Source: Nigrospora sphaerica (Eukaryota; Ascomycota; Sordariomycetes; Amphisphaeriales; Apiosporaceae). From it: a DNA stretch of 64,000 nt. The stretch is taken from NCBI GenBank assembly GCA_018287875.1, contig JAGVVL010000002.1, positions 7,998,001 to 8,062,000 of the forward strand. Reading direction: 5' to 3'. Both the position numbers and the translations under genes were made by a program. Below are positions 46,491 through 57,399 of this stretch, piece by piece. The notes below the pieces were generated by a model that was given only the letters and a program-made list of their open reading frames with translations, was not told the DNA's origin and made no database searches. How positions within the stretch are numbered: position 1 is the stretch's first letter; each line of letters opens with the position of its first letter.

Positions 46491-47115
46491 AAATTACTCC
46501 TCTCCTTGAGTTGGAGAAGTCGAATCTGCTGCGGCAGGAAAGAACGATGCATTTGTGATGCGAAACATGGTTTCTAAGGAGGCAATGACAGATGGGTCAT
46601 TACCCAAGGTATACGAGATACGACAAGAAATTTTAGAGAGCCCAATAGAATTGACCTCAAGGTCTACATTCAATGAGACAGACCATTTACTTACATTGAA
46701 AGCCCACATGTTGAACTTCGTGGCGGCTCTGCATTTCTGATGCCGTAATACATTGGTCACCGTTTCTTTGATGTGCAAATGAATAAAATTCACGCGTCTA
46801 GTTTTATCTTATTACAGCCTTGTTCCTACCCAAGACGGTGCCGCAGAGGTTGACCTTGGTGGCTTGCTGTTGACAACCCCATTACCTAAAGGCTACTCAA
46901 GTGAGAGCACGGTTGAGCAGGAGCCCCGGGAACTATTTCCTGAACCGTCTGATGTAATCGATGTGCGGAAGCGGCCAGTCCACGGCGGGATCAAGGTAAA
47001 ATAAAATCTATAAGTACCATAGCCTTGTCTATTAAACGTCCCCTGCCACAGGGTAAGCTTCTCATCGCCCAGCCGCGGAACAGCCATGGCGCCATCTCGC
47101 TTCTCGGTTGGTCAG
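46491..47115. other. Convergent intergenic region between Arb1 and the Na+/H+ antiporter
   Basis: This 625-base stretch holds the two 3' ends. It is less GC-rich than the genes, with an AATAAA at 46782-46787. A 73-codon stop-free + frame without ATG (46783-47003) and small minus-strand frames overlap here; neither can be called a gene. Confidence 0.45.
46782..46787 (+). terminator. AATAAA hexamer, possible polyadenylation signal of Arb1
   Basis: A canonical AATAAA lies 292 bases after the Arb1 stop in an AT-richer patch. Fungal 3' ends often lack strict hexamers, so this is only a candidate. Confidence 0.3.
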
Positions 47116-49289
47116 TCATGAATCCATCTTGCGGTCATCCCGCTCGTTTCCCTTCTCGGCGACATCGACGACGATGGATCGCAGGCTGCTGCTGCTGCTG
47201 ATGCCGCCGTCGCCACCACCGCCGCCGCCGCCGCCGCCGCTGCCACCACCGCTGCCGCTGTTCTCCTTGCCGGCGGCGTAGCCGCTCGGGTGGAAGGTCG
47301 GCAGCGCGGAGGCGTCGGCGGCGGCGACGCTCGGGCGTGGGAAGCGGTTGAAGGCGATGAAGGTGTCGTCGGCGGCGCGGATGGCGTTGGGCGGCAGGGC
47401 GACGTGCACGCTGCGGCGGCGGATGGTCTCGGCGTCGCCCATGAGCGGACGCACGCCGTACAGCCAGTAGGCCGTGTTGAGCACGGGGATCGAGAGGCCG
47501 TGGACGAGGATGGAGAAGAGGGCGAGGAAGTAGACGACTGGAGGGGCGTCAGAAGAAGAAGAACGAGGGGGGCAAGGCAAAAAAAAAAAAAGAAGGGGGG
47601 GGCCATCCCGTACCGGGTCCCACGGTTTGGAGCAAGCGCTCCTCGGCATCGGTACGGTGCGGCAGGCGCAGCAGCAGGAGGCGCGTGTGCTCGAGGTAGT
47701 AGATGGCGCCGACGCCGATGGGGCCGAAGTAGCCCATGAAGACGGCGTCGCGCCAGCCGGGCACGACGGCGGGCATGAGGCGGTAGCACGCGAGCAGGGC
47801 GGGCACGCGGCGGAAGACGAGGACGAGCAGGCCGAGGGCGAGGAGGCGCGGGCCGGTGGCGACGCCGCCGGCGCCGTCGCCGTCGGGCGCAAACGCGGCC
47901 CACGGCGCCGTCACGCCGATGTAGGCGAAGCCCGCTAGGTTCAGCAGCACGTCGATGCACGAGTTGAAGTCGTCATGCCGCCGCTGCGTCTCGGCCAGGA
48001 ACCGCCCGTCCCAGTTGAGCGCGCAGCCGGCCGTGAAGCACGCCAGCAGGTCGCTCGTGCCCAGCGCGCCGCAGGTGCCGAGGACGAAGAGCTTCGCGCG
48101 GGGGGAGAGGGGACGGGATTAGCCGACGGCCGAAAGAGGGGGGAGAGGGGGGTTGGGGTTCGAAAAGCACGAAAAGTGAGGACGGGGCCGGGGCTTACCC
48201 CGAGCGAGCAGGGGAAAAGGAGATAGCTCTCCGAGTCGATCCACTTGCGGGCCAGCGAAAGGCCGACGGCCCTGCGGGCGAGGTAGCCGGCGAGGGCGCC
48301 GTAGGCGAGGGCGAGGAGGACGGTGTAGAGCAGGGTCTCGAGGAGCCAGGCGCCGAGGGCGCGGGCGACGTCGGGGGCGGCGGCGTCGTCGGCGGGGTCG
48401 GCGGCGGGGCGGCGCTGCAGCAGCAGGGTGAGGGCGAGGCCGAGGAAGGGCGAGGCGAAGCCGTCGTTGGCGCCGGCCTCGGCCGAGATGACCTCGCGCA
48501 GGGCGCGGGCGACGAACTTGTCGGCGAAGGGCCCCTTGGCGATGGCCTGCGACAGGATCGGGTCCGTCGACGTGACGCAGGCGCCCACGATGAGGGCCGG
48601 CAGCGCCCCGACCCCCGGCAGCGCCGCCAGCACGCACGCCGACGTCGCCAGCCACATGAGGGCCATCACCGGCCCCAGGCACACGACCATCTCGCGCCAC
48701 CGGCTCCGCAGGTACCGCGCCGGCAGCTGGTACCCGGCGATGACCCTGGAGGGAAGAGGGCCGGACGCGTCAGTCGTTCCTGGGCGCAGGGGGCAGGGGG
48801 GAGGGAGAAGGGGGAGGGAGGGGGAAGAGGGAGGAAGGAGGAGAAAGGACCGCGCTACGCACAGTTGGATCCCGATCATGATGCGCATCACCCCCATGGT
48901 GACGTCGTCCTGCCGCGTCGTCGCCGCCACCCACCTCCGGACGTCGAGGAGGCGAGCGGCCGCGGGACCGAGCACGGCGCCGACGAGGACGGCGGGCACT
49001 GCCGGTAGAACAGGTGAGCAAACGGGGGAATGCCGGGACAGGCGCCAACGGCCATCGAGAGCGGGAAAGCAGGGGTATAGCAAGACCTACGTGCTTCGCC
49101 GAGGAAGAGACGGCTCTTGATCTGAACGGCCGCTAGGCCATAGAGCATAGCAAAGCCTCCTGTGGACGTTTCGGCGTGTTAGCAGGCGGCAAATCGCCCG
49201 GCCGAAAGGAGGAAGAGACCACGGTGGGAGGGCTGCGCACCGAGAACGGAGGCGACAATGTTCAGCTCGCTGAGGTCCAGGGTCGGCAT
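47116..49289 (-). CDS. Na+/H+ antiporter, plasma-membrane type (Nha1/Sod2 family)
   Basis: Six exons read leftwards: 49289-49241, 49159-49091, 48998-48863, 48745-48199, 48091-47614 and 47537-47116, about 566 residues. The ATG begins MPTLDLSELNIVASVLG. Family blocks seen: QIKSRLFLGEALPAVLVG across a junction, RIMIGIQLVIAGYQLPARYL, the ion-site region GACVTSTDPILSQAIAKGP (TDP motif), ISAEAGANDGFASPF (ND motif), KWIDSESYLLF, GTSDLLACFTAGCALNWDG and VGPVVYFLALFSILVHGLSIP. Nha1/Sod2 proteins export Na+ (and often K+) for H+ at the plasma membrane. The cytosolic tail is short compared with yeast Nha1, as in Sod2, and contains a Gly-rich microsatellite-encoded run near 47216-47262. The exon 5/6 junction uses an AAG acceptor. 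Confidence 0.9.
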
Positions 49290-51905
49290 GGTGGTGGACG
49301 GCTTGCACGGGCGCTGGGTTCAGGGTCGTCAGGAAGTTTGGGCAACATGAAGGGGCGGCCGAGAGCCACGATGTAGGCGCTGTCGGGCAAAAAAGTAACT
49401 CGGTGCGTCGGTCTGTTTTGTCGTGGGGGGACAAGGGGGACAAGGGGGTTCAAGGGTTCGCGAAGTGTGTGTGTGGAATAAGGATCGAGAAAAACCCCCC
49501 TTCATAGATATATCCCTCTGGTCCGTCGGCCTCGGGCTTCCCGGTCGTCTATTTAACCTCGACCGGCCGACGGCAGGAACTACCAAGCAATACCGGGAGG
49601 GGGACTCCCGATCTCCCGGGCCCCCCTCTATCGAGATGCGAATGCGCGGCGCTCGCTCATGCAGGGGCGTCGCGGCCACAGCAGCACGCCGGCCCCCCCT
49701 TTTGGGGGGGACGCGCGGGCGCGGGCGAAGCGACTGCGGTGCGCGCGCCTAGATGGAGATGAGTATCGCGATCGCGCGGACTTGCGCTGCAGGGCGCGAT
49801 AGCGCCTCGCTCTTTTTAAGACATCCAAAGGGGGGCCCCCTACACAACAACAAGTAAGCAGGCGTAACCATTCGATGCCCACCCTATAGTCCCTACTCCC
49901 CCTCACCATCAGCCGAAAAGTCCGTGTACGTGTACCCTGTCGGTGTCAGGTCATCGTGCGCGCCGCAATCAGTAAGCATCCAACCCGTTTGTGGTCCTTG
50001 CCCCCCCTCGTCGGCGCGTGGGACCGACGCCATGGGACGAGGTGAGAAGGGAGGCGACTTTTGGCTCAGGAAAGCTGCCGTGCGCCTGTGGCGGCGAAGC
50101 GTCCAAGGGTTGCACGACCTGCAAACATCTGTCGCCGCCGCCGGAGGCGGAACACGCAAAGGGAGGCGTACGACGGCTCGTACGTGCTTTACGAGGAGAA
50201 AAGAAAAAAAGGAGGGACGGACACATGTGTCATGGGTGCGAGTATGTGTCCCCCTTTTGCGTCAAGTCCAACTTTTGCCGACGGGGCGGCTGTGATACTC
50301 TTCTCGCGTCTTTTCCAGAAGCAACGTCGACAACAAGCTCTGTGAGCCCTCTCCCGGTAGAGGGGCGGACGCACCGTGCGTGTCGCAGCGTTGAGAGAAT
50401 GCGTACAAGTATTGCAACGATCTTCGTTGATAACTGTCTCGTGATATGTTTATTTTCGAGTCGCGTTGACGGCCCCCCTGCACCGCCGCGTCGCATGACG
50501 TGTGGGCGATACGAGTACTTACATCACATGCACGAACGCTACGAATACATGATTCCCGGCACCGGTAAATCAACCTCGGGCAGCAGGGCTTGCTATTCGA
50601 GTAAATTGGGCAGTGGGTTGAACGCCGAGATCTTCACAGATCTCTGTCACTGGTCTTCGTGCCCTGTATCGGGTCTGCCCTGTGTCACTCAACCTTAACA
50701 ATATCGAGACGCGCCTGAACTTGGTACGTCAGTCCGCACAAGCAGAAGATAGCCGAATGCGGATTGAAAATCACAACTGCGTGCGAGATGCACCGTTTTG
50801 TTTGACAAAGCGCTGCATTGTCAGACGGGGTCCGGTACCCAGCTGTAACATCACACGGTTCAAGCCAGCGAACAAACGGCCCGGCGAGGGACGTAGCCCG
50901 TAGAAACGGGAGGGGCACTCGACCCAGACTTCTCCATACCGGGCCGGAACGGCATCGTGATCCATTCCCCATGGCCCTTCGTCCCTCGCGTCACGCCGGG
51001 GGCACCGAGGGGCCCGAAGGGGCGCGTTTGGGTCCCGCCTGCGCCGTTGCGAGCTGCCATCGGCCAAGGCCGGAGCCGGAACACAACGGTGCGACGCTGG
51101 TGCCACGGCGCGCCCCCCAGACGGATCACACGGGGAGGAGATTGAGGGAGCCCTGGGGTTTCCCCTGGCACCGGGATCCCCGTTGTGGCGCGGCCCGAGG
51201 GCGGTGGCCAGCGAGTCACGGGCGGCCGCCGCGTCGTACGCTCGCTTGAGCATGCCACGGCCGTCGAGACGGCGGGCGCGTCGTCGGCGGCCAGGGAAAC
51301 CAAATGCTCCTAGGCACATGGAACCTCGTACGCAACTCGTTGTCGTCGACCGGGCTGCCGGCGTCTGGCGATCTTTCCGAGTTCGGTTGGCTTGTTTCCG
51401 AATCTGGACGTCGTCGAAGCAGTGCCGGGGCAGTGCCCACGACGGGCCGTTGCTGGGCAGGCGCGGGGGGAAACACCAAGCTTTACACGGACTGTTGCCA
51501 CGCCTCCAGTGTCTAAAGGTAAGGAGTCATGCGTGTTCCCCAACCTATGAACGACGATAACCTCTCTCGTCAACTCGCCCGGACGTAAACCTTGCAGGGT
51601 TCTCCTAGTCGTTCCGGCAGACAGAAGATTCCCGTTGGAAAGAAAGCCGTAGCTACGGAACATAGTGGCTCAGTGAATGATATTGTCAGTTTTTACAGAG
51701 AATACGAATAAAAAGACGAAAGACTTGTGACAAAGGAAACGCCGCTGTTCTTCGGGGTGAGAACAGAAGCTATCCAACCCAATCCCCCAAACCCGCCTTC
51801 ACGAAGCACCACCGGGGCGGCCGAGAGGCGGACTCTCTTCCGAGAATGCCCGCCGCGCGGCCTGGGAGAGTACTATGAACGGCTAGCCAGCCCGTGGCGG
51901 GCCGA
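49290..51905. other. Gene-free region between the antiporter and the Asn/Gln-repeat protein
   Basis: No supported gene lies in 2.6 kb. Open frames such as 49991-50698 (+) and 50771-51319 (-) are random-looking. The part next to 49290 is the antiporter promoter; the part next to 51905 is the 3' flank of the repeat protein gene. Confidence 0.45.
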
Positions 51906-53137
51906 TTACGCCTTCTGGGCGTTGCGGACCTGGTCCTGGGCGCTTTGCACCTGGGGCACGGCGGGGACCTCGGGCGCCGCCAGGGTTTGGGACTGCTCGG
52001 GGACGGCGGGAACCTCAGGAACGGCGGGGGCCTGGGGGGCGGCGGGGGCTTCCGGGACGGCGGGGGTCTCGGGGGCGACGGGGGTCTCGGGGGCGACGGG
52101 GGTCTCGGCGGCGGCGGGGGTCTTGGGGGCGTCGGCGGCCTGGGCCGGCTCCTGCTCGGGCTGGGACGTGCGCGCGGCGCCGTCCTGCTCGGGGGCCGGC
52201 GCCGGCTCCTGCTGCTGCGGCTGGTCCTGGGCCGACGACTCGAGCTGCGCGGGGCGCTGCTCTTGACCCTGGCCCTCCTGCTGGGGAGCCGCGGACTGCT
52301 GCTGACGGTCCTGCTGCTGACGGTCCTGCTGCGGCCCCTGACCGCCACCGCCCTGCGACTCGCCCATCGTCGTCCACGACATGAGGTCGTCAAACCACAG
52401 CCTCGCCACGTCTTGGCCTGGCTGCCCGCCCTGTTGGCCGTTCCCGGGCGCGCCTTGCTGGCCGCCTTGGAAGTTGCCTTGTTGAGCGCCCTGGTTGCCG
52501 TTCTGGTTGGCGTTCTGATTGCCGTTCTGGTTGGCGTTCTGGTTGCCGTCCTGGTTGCCGCCCTGGTTGTCGTTCCGGTTGCCGTCCTGGTTGGCGTTCT
52601 GGTTAACGTTCTGGTTGCCGTTCTGGTTAATGTTCTGGTTGCCGTTCTGGTTGTTGTTTTGGTTGTTGTACTGGTTGTTGTACTGGTTGTTGCACTGGTA
52701 ATTGTACTGGTTGTTTCCCTGGTATTGTCCATTGTAGTAACCGTTCTGGCAGTTGTTGCCATTCTGGTTGTTTCCACCAAGCAGGTTCGCCAGAGGGTCA
52801 CCGCCGCCGTTGTTGTTGTCGTCCCTTGAATGAGGCAGAAAGCGTTAGAAGCAGACAAAAAACCAGCGAGGTTCTGGCCAAACTTACTCCTCCTTGCCCG
52901 CCACGCCGTCGGTCACCATGTGCAAGGCCATGCCAACAAACCCAAGTCTGTTTGGTCGATGGTCATTAGTCCCTAGCAGAGCAGCGCAGTGGAATCCAAG
53001 TGTCGCGAATGCGCCTACAAGTTGTTACCACCGGCACGGGGCTTCAAGTCCCGGGCCTCGCGCATCGGAGCGGCGATGGCGGCCTGGGGGGCGGCAGCAG
53101 CCAGAATGGCCGCGGCCAGTACCCGGTTCATCTGCAT
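51906..53137 (-). CDS. Secreted Asn/Gln-repeat, low-complexity protein
   Basis: Three exons read leftwards: 53137-53019, 52947-52888 and 52821-51906, about 364 residues; phases close. The signal peptide is about residues 1-23 ([20 protein letters not shown]...). A short conserved-looking segment follows ([20 protein letters not shown], 40-59). Then comes an N/Q/G/Y-rich region (61-195) dominated by an NQN-G/A/V/I tetrapeptide repeat (about 112-172), a short globular-looking island ([19 protein letters not shown], about 198-216), a Gln-rich stretch, and a Pro/Glu/Ala tail with an APETPV-type repeat up to the C-terminus. Only two Cys occur in the repeat half. No enzyme family is recognised. Possible roles are wall-associated or surface structural protein, or effector-like secreted protein; this is not decided. 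The start ATG is 53137, with another two codons later. Confidence 0.78.
52485..52667 (-). repeat. 12-base tandem repeat encoding NQN-x units
   Basis: Imperfect 12-base units (consensus AACCAGAACGGC on the minus strand) are repeated about 15 times in frame within the third exon of the secreted Asn/Gln-rich protein. Variation is mainly at the fourth codon (Gly/Ala/Val/Ile) and by Asn-to-Asp changes. Confidence 0.88.
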
Positions 53138-54079
53138 GGTGAGGGTGGTGAGGGTGGTGAATGTCGGTTGTGAGTCGGGATATCTAGTGAGCGGCGCGTA
53201 ACAATGTTACTCAATCGATGGTAAAGAGCGTGGCGAAGGCGTAGCTTTCCGGAGTAGTAGGAGGGTTGAGTGAGCGTGAGTGTCGAGAGACAGCGTGAGT
53301 CGATATGTCTGTCTATCGAGAAAGGCCAAGGAGAAACCGGCGGTGCAAGTGCTTTATACAGCATGACGAAAAGGGCTTTAGCCTTTACAAACGGCCCTGA
53401 GGTCTTTGGCTAAACAGCACGTTTTCATCCCGCCGGCGGAATGAGGTTGAGGCTCGGAGTCGGTTGCCATGGTACGACATGGCATTGACAGGAAAGCGAA
53501 TCTTCGCAGCCCAGCCGTTGCAGGTGAGGTTGAAGATTGGCGCCAGGCGACTGCCATGGGCGGCTGGGAGTTGTCTCGCCAAGCCTCCAGTACGTCGATC
53601 TCGGTCTCTTTGCCCAGGCGGACGTGACGCTAGAACCCACGAAAAACGTTCTGATGTCTTACCAGGCGGCTCGGCGATAAGGCAGCAAGAGGGTCGTTGC
53701 TCTCACACTGATGATATGACCACAGCAGAAAACTTGCCGCGCTCGAGCGCGTCCGTCTTCCCGCCCGGGATCGCCAGCTGATCGGTCCCGCCCTCCCCTT
53801 CCCGCACGGGAGGGCACATCGTTTCCGCGTATCTGCCGCCTTTCGCGTCCTCTGTGCCGCCCCGCTGCCCCAGCAGCTCGGCCGAACGCGCATCCCGTGC
53901 GTGCTTGGGGAGCGCATTGTCCCATTTCGCCATTTCGTCGAGCGGCACGTGGACTCGACTGCATGCAAATCATCATGAGCAACCGACCGCCCGCCACTGT
54001 TTGCACCGACCCTTTGCACGTACTATTTTGCCTTGTGCTACCCACGGATGTTGATTACTCGTTAAACATCCAAGGAAGT

Positions 54080-54113
54080 TAAGTACCGGTATAATAACTT
54101 ATGTCGGTACTTA
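54080..54113. repeat. Inverted repeat with TAAGTACCG arms
   Basis: TAAGTACCG at 54080-54088 pairs perfectly with CGGTACTTA at 54105-54113 around a 16-base AT-rich spacer. It is intergenic; the function is unknown. Confidence 0.6.
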
Positions 54114-54819
54114 TCTGGGGCCATGGCCCTGACCTCTGATCTACCGCTTGGAGAACACCCAATACGATCTGCTATTTTCGTCGAGCTGCAGATGCGTTTT
54201 ACGTTCGGCTGGACCTTTTGGTTTGGAAAGCCTCTTGCTGGCCTCTCCGCCATCCTTGTGTGCTTGGCCACCCACTTGAATTTCCTCCTGAGCATTTGAC
54301 TGATGTGATTTCTATGGCTTCGAACCTGGCCGACAGAACTTCCAAGACACGACAGGGTGTTTCCAGAACGGCTCGCTTTATAAATGCAAGTGGCAAGTAG
54401 TAAATTTGGCGGGCTTCGCCATTCCAGAGGTTTGTATTAACATCTCCAACTGCGTGAAGATTCCTAAGGCATACCACGAAGACGGTAAAATAGCTTGAAA
54501 TCAATGAAGCAATAATGGCCCTATCAGTTCTGTGTACCTCGCGCAAATAAACAGCACTTGCCCCATTTTGGACATACTCGCTTGCTCCCCTATTATACCG
54601 CATTAGACGTTCCGATGAGCAGGGAAACCGTCTGACATGAAGTACCGAGCCCCGAGCCCCTACAAACCACCATGAGGGAGTCCGCACAGAGTCACCTTTG
54701 GCATCGATCAGTATCGCTAGCTTAGAGACTATGCACCGTAACACCTGGGCGTTCCCTTCTTATGTGAGGTGGGCATCCTGCCCCCGTACGAGGGCGAGCG
54801 GAACGCGAACTGAGAGACG

Positions 54820-54960
54820 TATGAAGACCGAGATGGTAGATGTTTGTGCCTCTCTTCTGGAGACTCGAACAACCGAAGCCGCAACCGGCTCGGGCACCAA
54901 AACCCCGCATCTCACACACTACACTGTCAGGCAGTACCTTGCGACCACCTGCCGATCACT
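54820..54960 (+). pseudogene. Possible relic of a NACHT/ankyrin (NLR-like) protein gene
   Basis: In a short + frame, the residues MVDVCASLLETRT are followed after 12 residues by HLTHYTVRQYLAT. This matches the spacing and pattern of the fungal NACHT-protein winged-helix segment, where an ICSSLVT-like strand is followed by a [LIV]xH[FY][ST]VxEYL motif. Nothing recognisable of the NACHT P-loop or ankyrin repeats was found around it, and the frame closes soon after. If real, it is a small remnant; it could equally be chance similarity. Confidence 0.25.
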
Positions 54961-55334
54961 GGCATGCCCGCTCCAGGGATGGGTTTCCAACGCCGACGCC
55001 GTGATGAATCTCATCGTCGAGCTCTGAGCCGTATTTCTGAACGTTGAAAGCGAGAAAAGCAAGCACTTTCAAGTTTGTACTCAGGAGGGCAACTGGGTGG
55101 CCTTGGCCTCTATCCACTTCACAGCCGAGCGCAAAGGGGCTACCCTATTGAGCAAGCATCCTGTAGCGTAGCTGGAGAGTATGAAATGGATTATGTGAAA
55201 CTAAAGGCATACACGTCTCCAAAAAAGCTCGGGAGTAGACGTCGGGAAAGCCGTGGGGTTCGACCGAGAACACGGTACCACCCGGCGCCTCTTGCCCATA
55301 CCCACCGCCGACGCGTCGTTCCCTGGACGGGCAG

Positions 55335-56297
55335 CTACGCCTCGTTGATGTACAGGGGGTCGACCTCGACCTTGCGCACCCAGAGGTCCCAGGGCTTTTC
55401 GATGGTGGGGCGGATGTAGTCCTCGGTGTCGCGGGCCTCGTCGGGGGAGAGGAAGACGACGGAGTCGTTGGCGGCGTCGCCCTGGGCGGCGGAGGCGGCG
55501 GCGAGGCCGCGGGCGGCCGTCTCGACGCGCGCGTTGTTGGCCGTGTAGAAGCCGCGGAAGACGACCTCCTCGATGCCCGTCTCGGAGACGGCGGTGAAGC
55601 CGTGGCCGCGCATGAGGACGAGGCGGCGGCCGCCGGCGAACTGGGCCGCGAGCGAGGCGCCGAGCCGCGTGTTGCGCACGAGCAGGTCGCGCGGGTCGCC
55701 CGGCTCGTAGGCGTCGGCGATGTCCCAGACGGGCACGGGCTCGGCGCCGACGAAGCCGGCCATGTGCACGAGGGCGCGGAAGGGCACGCCGGGGACCACG
55801 GCGTACGGCAGCACCGCCTCGGCGTGGCTGTGCAGCACGCTCGTCACGTTGGGCCAGGCCCGGTAGATCTCCGAGTGGATGTAGCGCTCGATGAGGCCGC
55901 GCGGCGCCGCCGGGTCGACGGCCTCGCCGTCGGCCACGCGGTACACCGTTAGGTCCTCCGGCGACGCCACGAGCGCCGGCGCCATCTGCGGCGACAGCAG
56001 GAACAGGCTCGCGTTGGTCGGGTGCCGTACCGACAGGTGCCCGTACGCGTCCACGATGCCGTTCTGGTCCAGGATGTGGTTGCCCGTGATGAGCGTGCGC
56101 TGCGCGTCCCGGAGTGACGTCTCCGTCGCCCCGACCGCCGACGTCGTCGTCGTTGTTGTCGCTGTCGTAGACGACGACGACGAAATGGTCGCCTGCTCGA
56201 CCGCCTCCCCGTAGGCCGTGTTGGTCGTGGTCGTTTGCGCCGCACCCAGCGCGATGCCGAGGCTGGAAAGCGCCAGGATCGATGGTAGGGTAAGCAT
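55335..56297 (-). CDS. Secreted class II aldolase/adducin-domain protein
   Basis: Single exon, about 320 residues; ATG at 56297-56295. The N-terminus is a signal peptide (MLTLPSILALSSLGIALGAA, about 1-20) followed by a Ser/Thr-rich linker (about 22-55) suited to O-glycosylation. The class II aldolase fold follows: NGIVDAYGHLSVRHP (about 79-93), LHSHAEAVLPYAV with His156 and His158, FRALVHMAGFVGAEPVPV, and MRGHGFTAVSETGIEEVVFR with His232. The three His match the zinc ligands of L-fuculose- and L-ribulose-phosphate aldolases/epimerases. Known members act on sugar phosphates in the cytosol. Export from the cell is predicted here, so the substrate is unclear. Codon use is extremely G/C-rich, like its neighbours. 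Confidence 0.85.
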   Translation of the reverse strand: MLTLPSILALSSLGIALGAAQTTTTNTAYGEAVEQATISSSSSTTATTTTTTSAVGATETSLRDAQRTLITGNHILDQNGIVDAYGHLSVRHPTNASLFLLSPQMAPALVASPEDLTVYRVADGEAVDPAAPRGLIERYIHSEIYRAWPNVTSVLHSHAEAVLPYAVVPGVPFRALVHMAGFVGAEPVPVWDIADAYEPGDPRDLLVRNTRLGASLAAQFAGGRRLVLMRGHGFTAVSETGIEEVVFRGFYTANNARVETAARGLAAASAAQGDAANDSVVFLSPDEARDTEDYIRPTIEKPWDLWVRKVEVDPLYINEA

Positions 56298-57399
56298 GGC
56301 GAGTGCAAAAGAGCGGAAGATGGCTATAAAGAACCTGAAGTTCCAAGTAATGGTCAAGGAGGCGCCCGGATTGGTAGTGGTAGGGTTCCTCCCCAACCGG
56401 CGAGCCGCCCTCCCTTATATACGCCCCGTCATAGCAGTGGCCGCTGATGATTTCGTGACGTAGACAACCCCCCCGGAGAAAACATTCAGTTGCCCTGGGT
56501 TGCCGTGGAATTGCACTCCAAAGCCACAAGACAGTTGGTGTCACCGGTCGGACGGCGGTCAGCACGAGATTCCCGTTGTCTTACTTCACTGCGGCAGAGA
56601 GAGGAAATAAGCTAACCAGCAAGCTGCCGCCATGTTTCTGCGCTTCAGTACTTACAAATGTGATAATAGAAAATCGGTGTGGGGGACAGGCAGAAGGGAT
56701 GAATGGCTACCTACCTACAGAGACAGGAGGGAATCGAGTACCTAAGTCGCTACAAGGCGGCTGAGCGGCGACGGAGGAAAAACCAACGGCGCTGGTATTT
56801 GATGTCAAGACCATCGCATAAAGCCCAGTAGTGCTCGGCCGATCACGAGAACGGGACGAATGGGGAAGTGCGGTGCGGACCGAGGACCGCCCGCCACACA
56901 AAGTCCAAATCCCTACGCCTTTGTGGCGCGTCGGGGAGACCTATTGCTGCCGCCGACGCACAGAGATTAGGGGTTTGAGATGCTACGAGCAGACGGTAAC
57001 GGCGAAAAGAAGTATGCATTGACCGCCCAGCAACCCATTCTCTTCCAAATCTCCAACGCCCAGGACTCTCTGCCCGCTCCGAATGACATGTCAAAACCAA
57101 ACGTTTCGCCCGCCAACCAAGGGCATGTCTCTGGTGACTACGTAGCTAACAGAGCATACATACTCCTGCACGCGAACCGGAATGCATCGCCAACCAACCT
57201 AACCAAGTGTGGTGCGAGGCCCCGACTCCGCTCGTCAGGGAAAAGCGGTCCAAATGATCGCTCGCCCGTCTTCCTCTCCAGCACCCCGCGTGGGCGCCTG
57301 TGGTACGCGCGGGACGCAGGGCCACTCTGTTTTATATTGCGACCCTCGACCGCTGGCTTGCCTGCTGTTTTTTCCCGCGAGATTCATCGGGCGCCCCTT
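56298..57399. other. Intergenic region between the aldolase-like gene and Nup170
   Basis: No gene is recognised. It holds the promoter of the secreted aldolase-like gene, ACCTACCTAC words near 56710, and the 3' flank of the nucleoporin gene. Confidence 0.45.

Larger units (their letters stand above)
53138..55334. other. Region between two secreted-protein genes; mostly no gene
   Basis: This 2.2 kb stretch is less GC-rich than the genes from about 54060 to 54700. It contains a hairpin at 54080-54113 and a possible NLR-type gene relic near 54820-54950 (listed separately). An open minus-strand frame 54199-54744 has no recognisable features. Confidence 0.45.

Noticed and set aside
46494..46793. 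Minus-strand frame with a GTAAGT donor and CCTTAG acceptor downstream of Arb1
   Set aside because: There is no ATG, upstream stops lie close, and no further exons can be found; it is probably UTR sequence.
51894..52829. 311-codon + frame full of Val/Leu, looking like a membrane protein
   Set aside because: It is the antisense image of the NQN-repeat exon; the spliced minus-strand gene with signal peptide explains the region.
55201..56565. 454-codon minus-strand frame overlapping the aldolase-like gene
   Set aside because: It is Arg/Pro-rich in an alternative frame; the 320-residue frame carries the signal peptide and zinc-ligand motifs.
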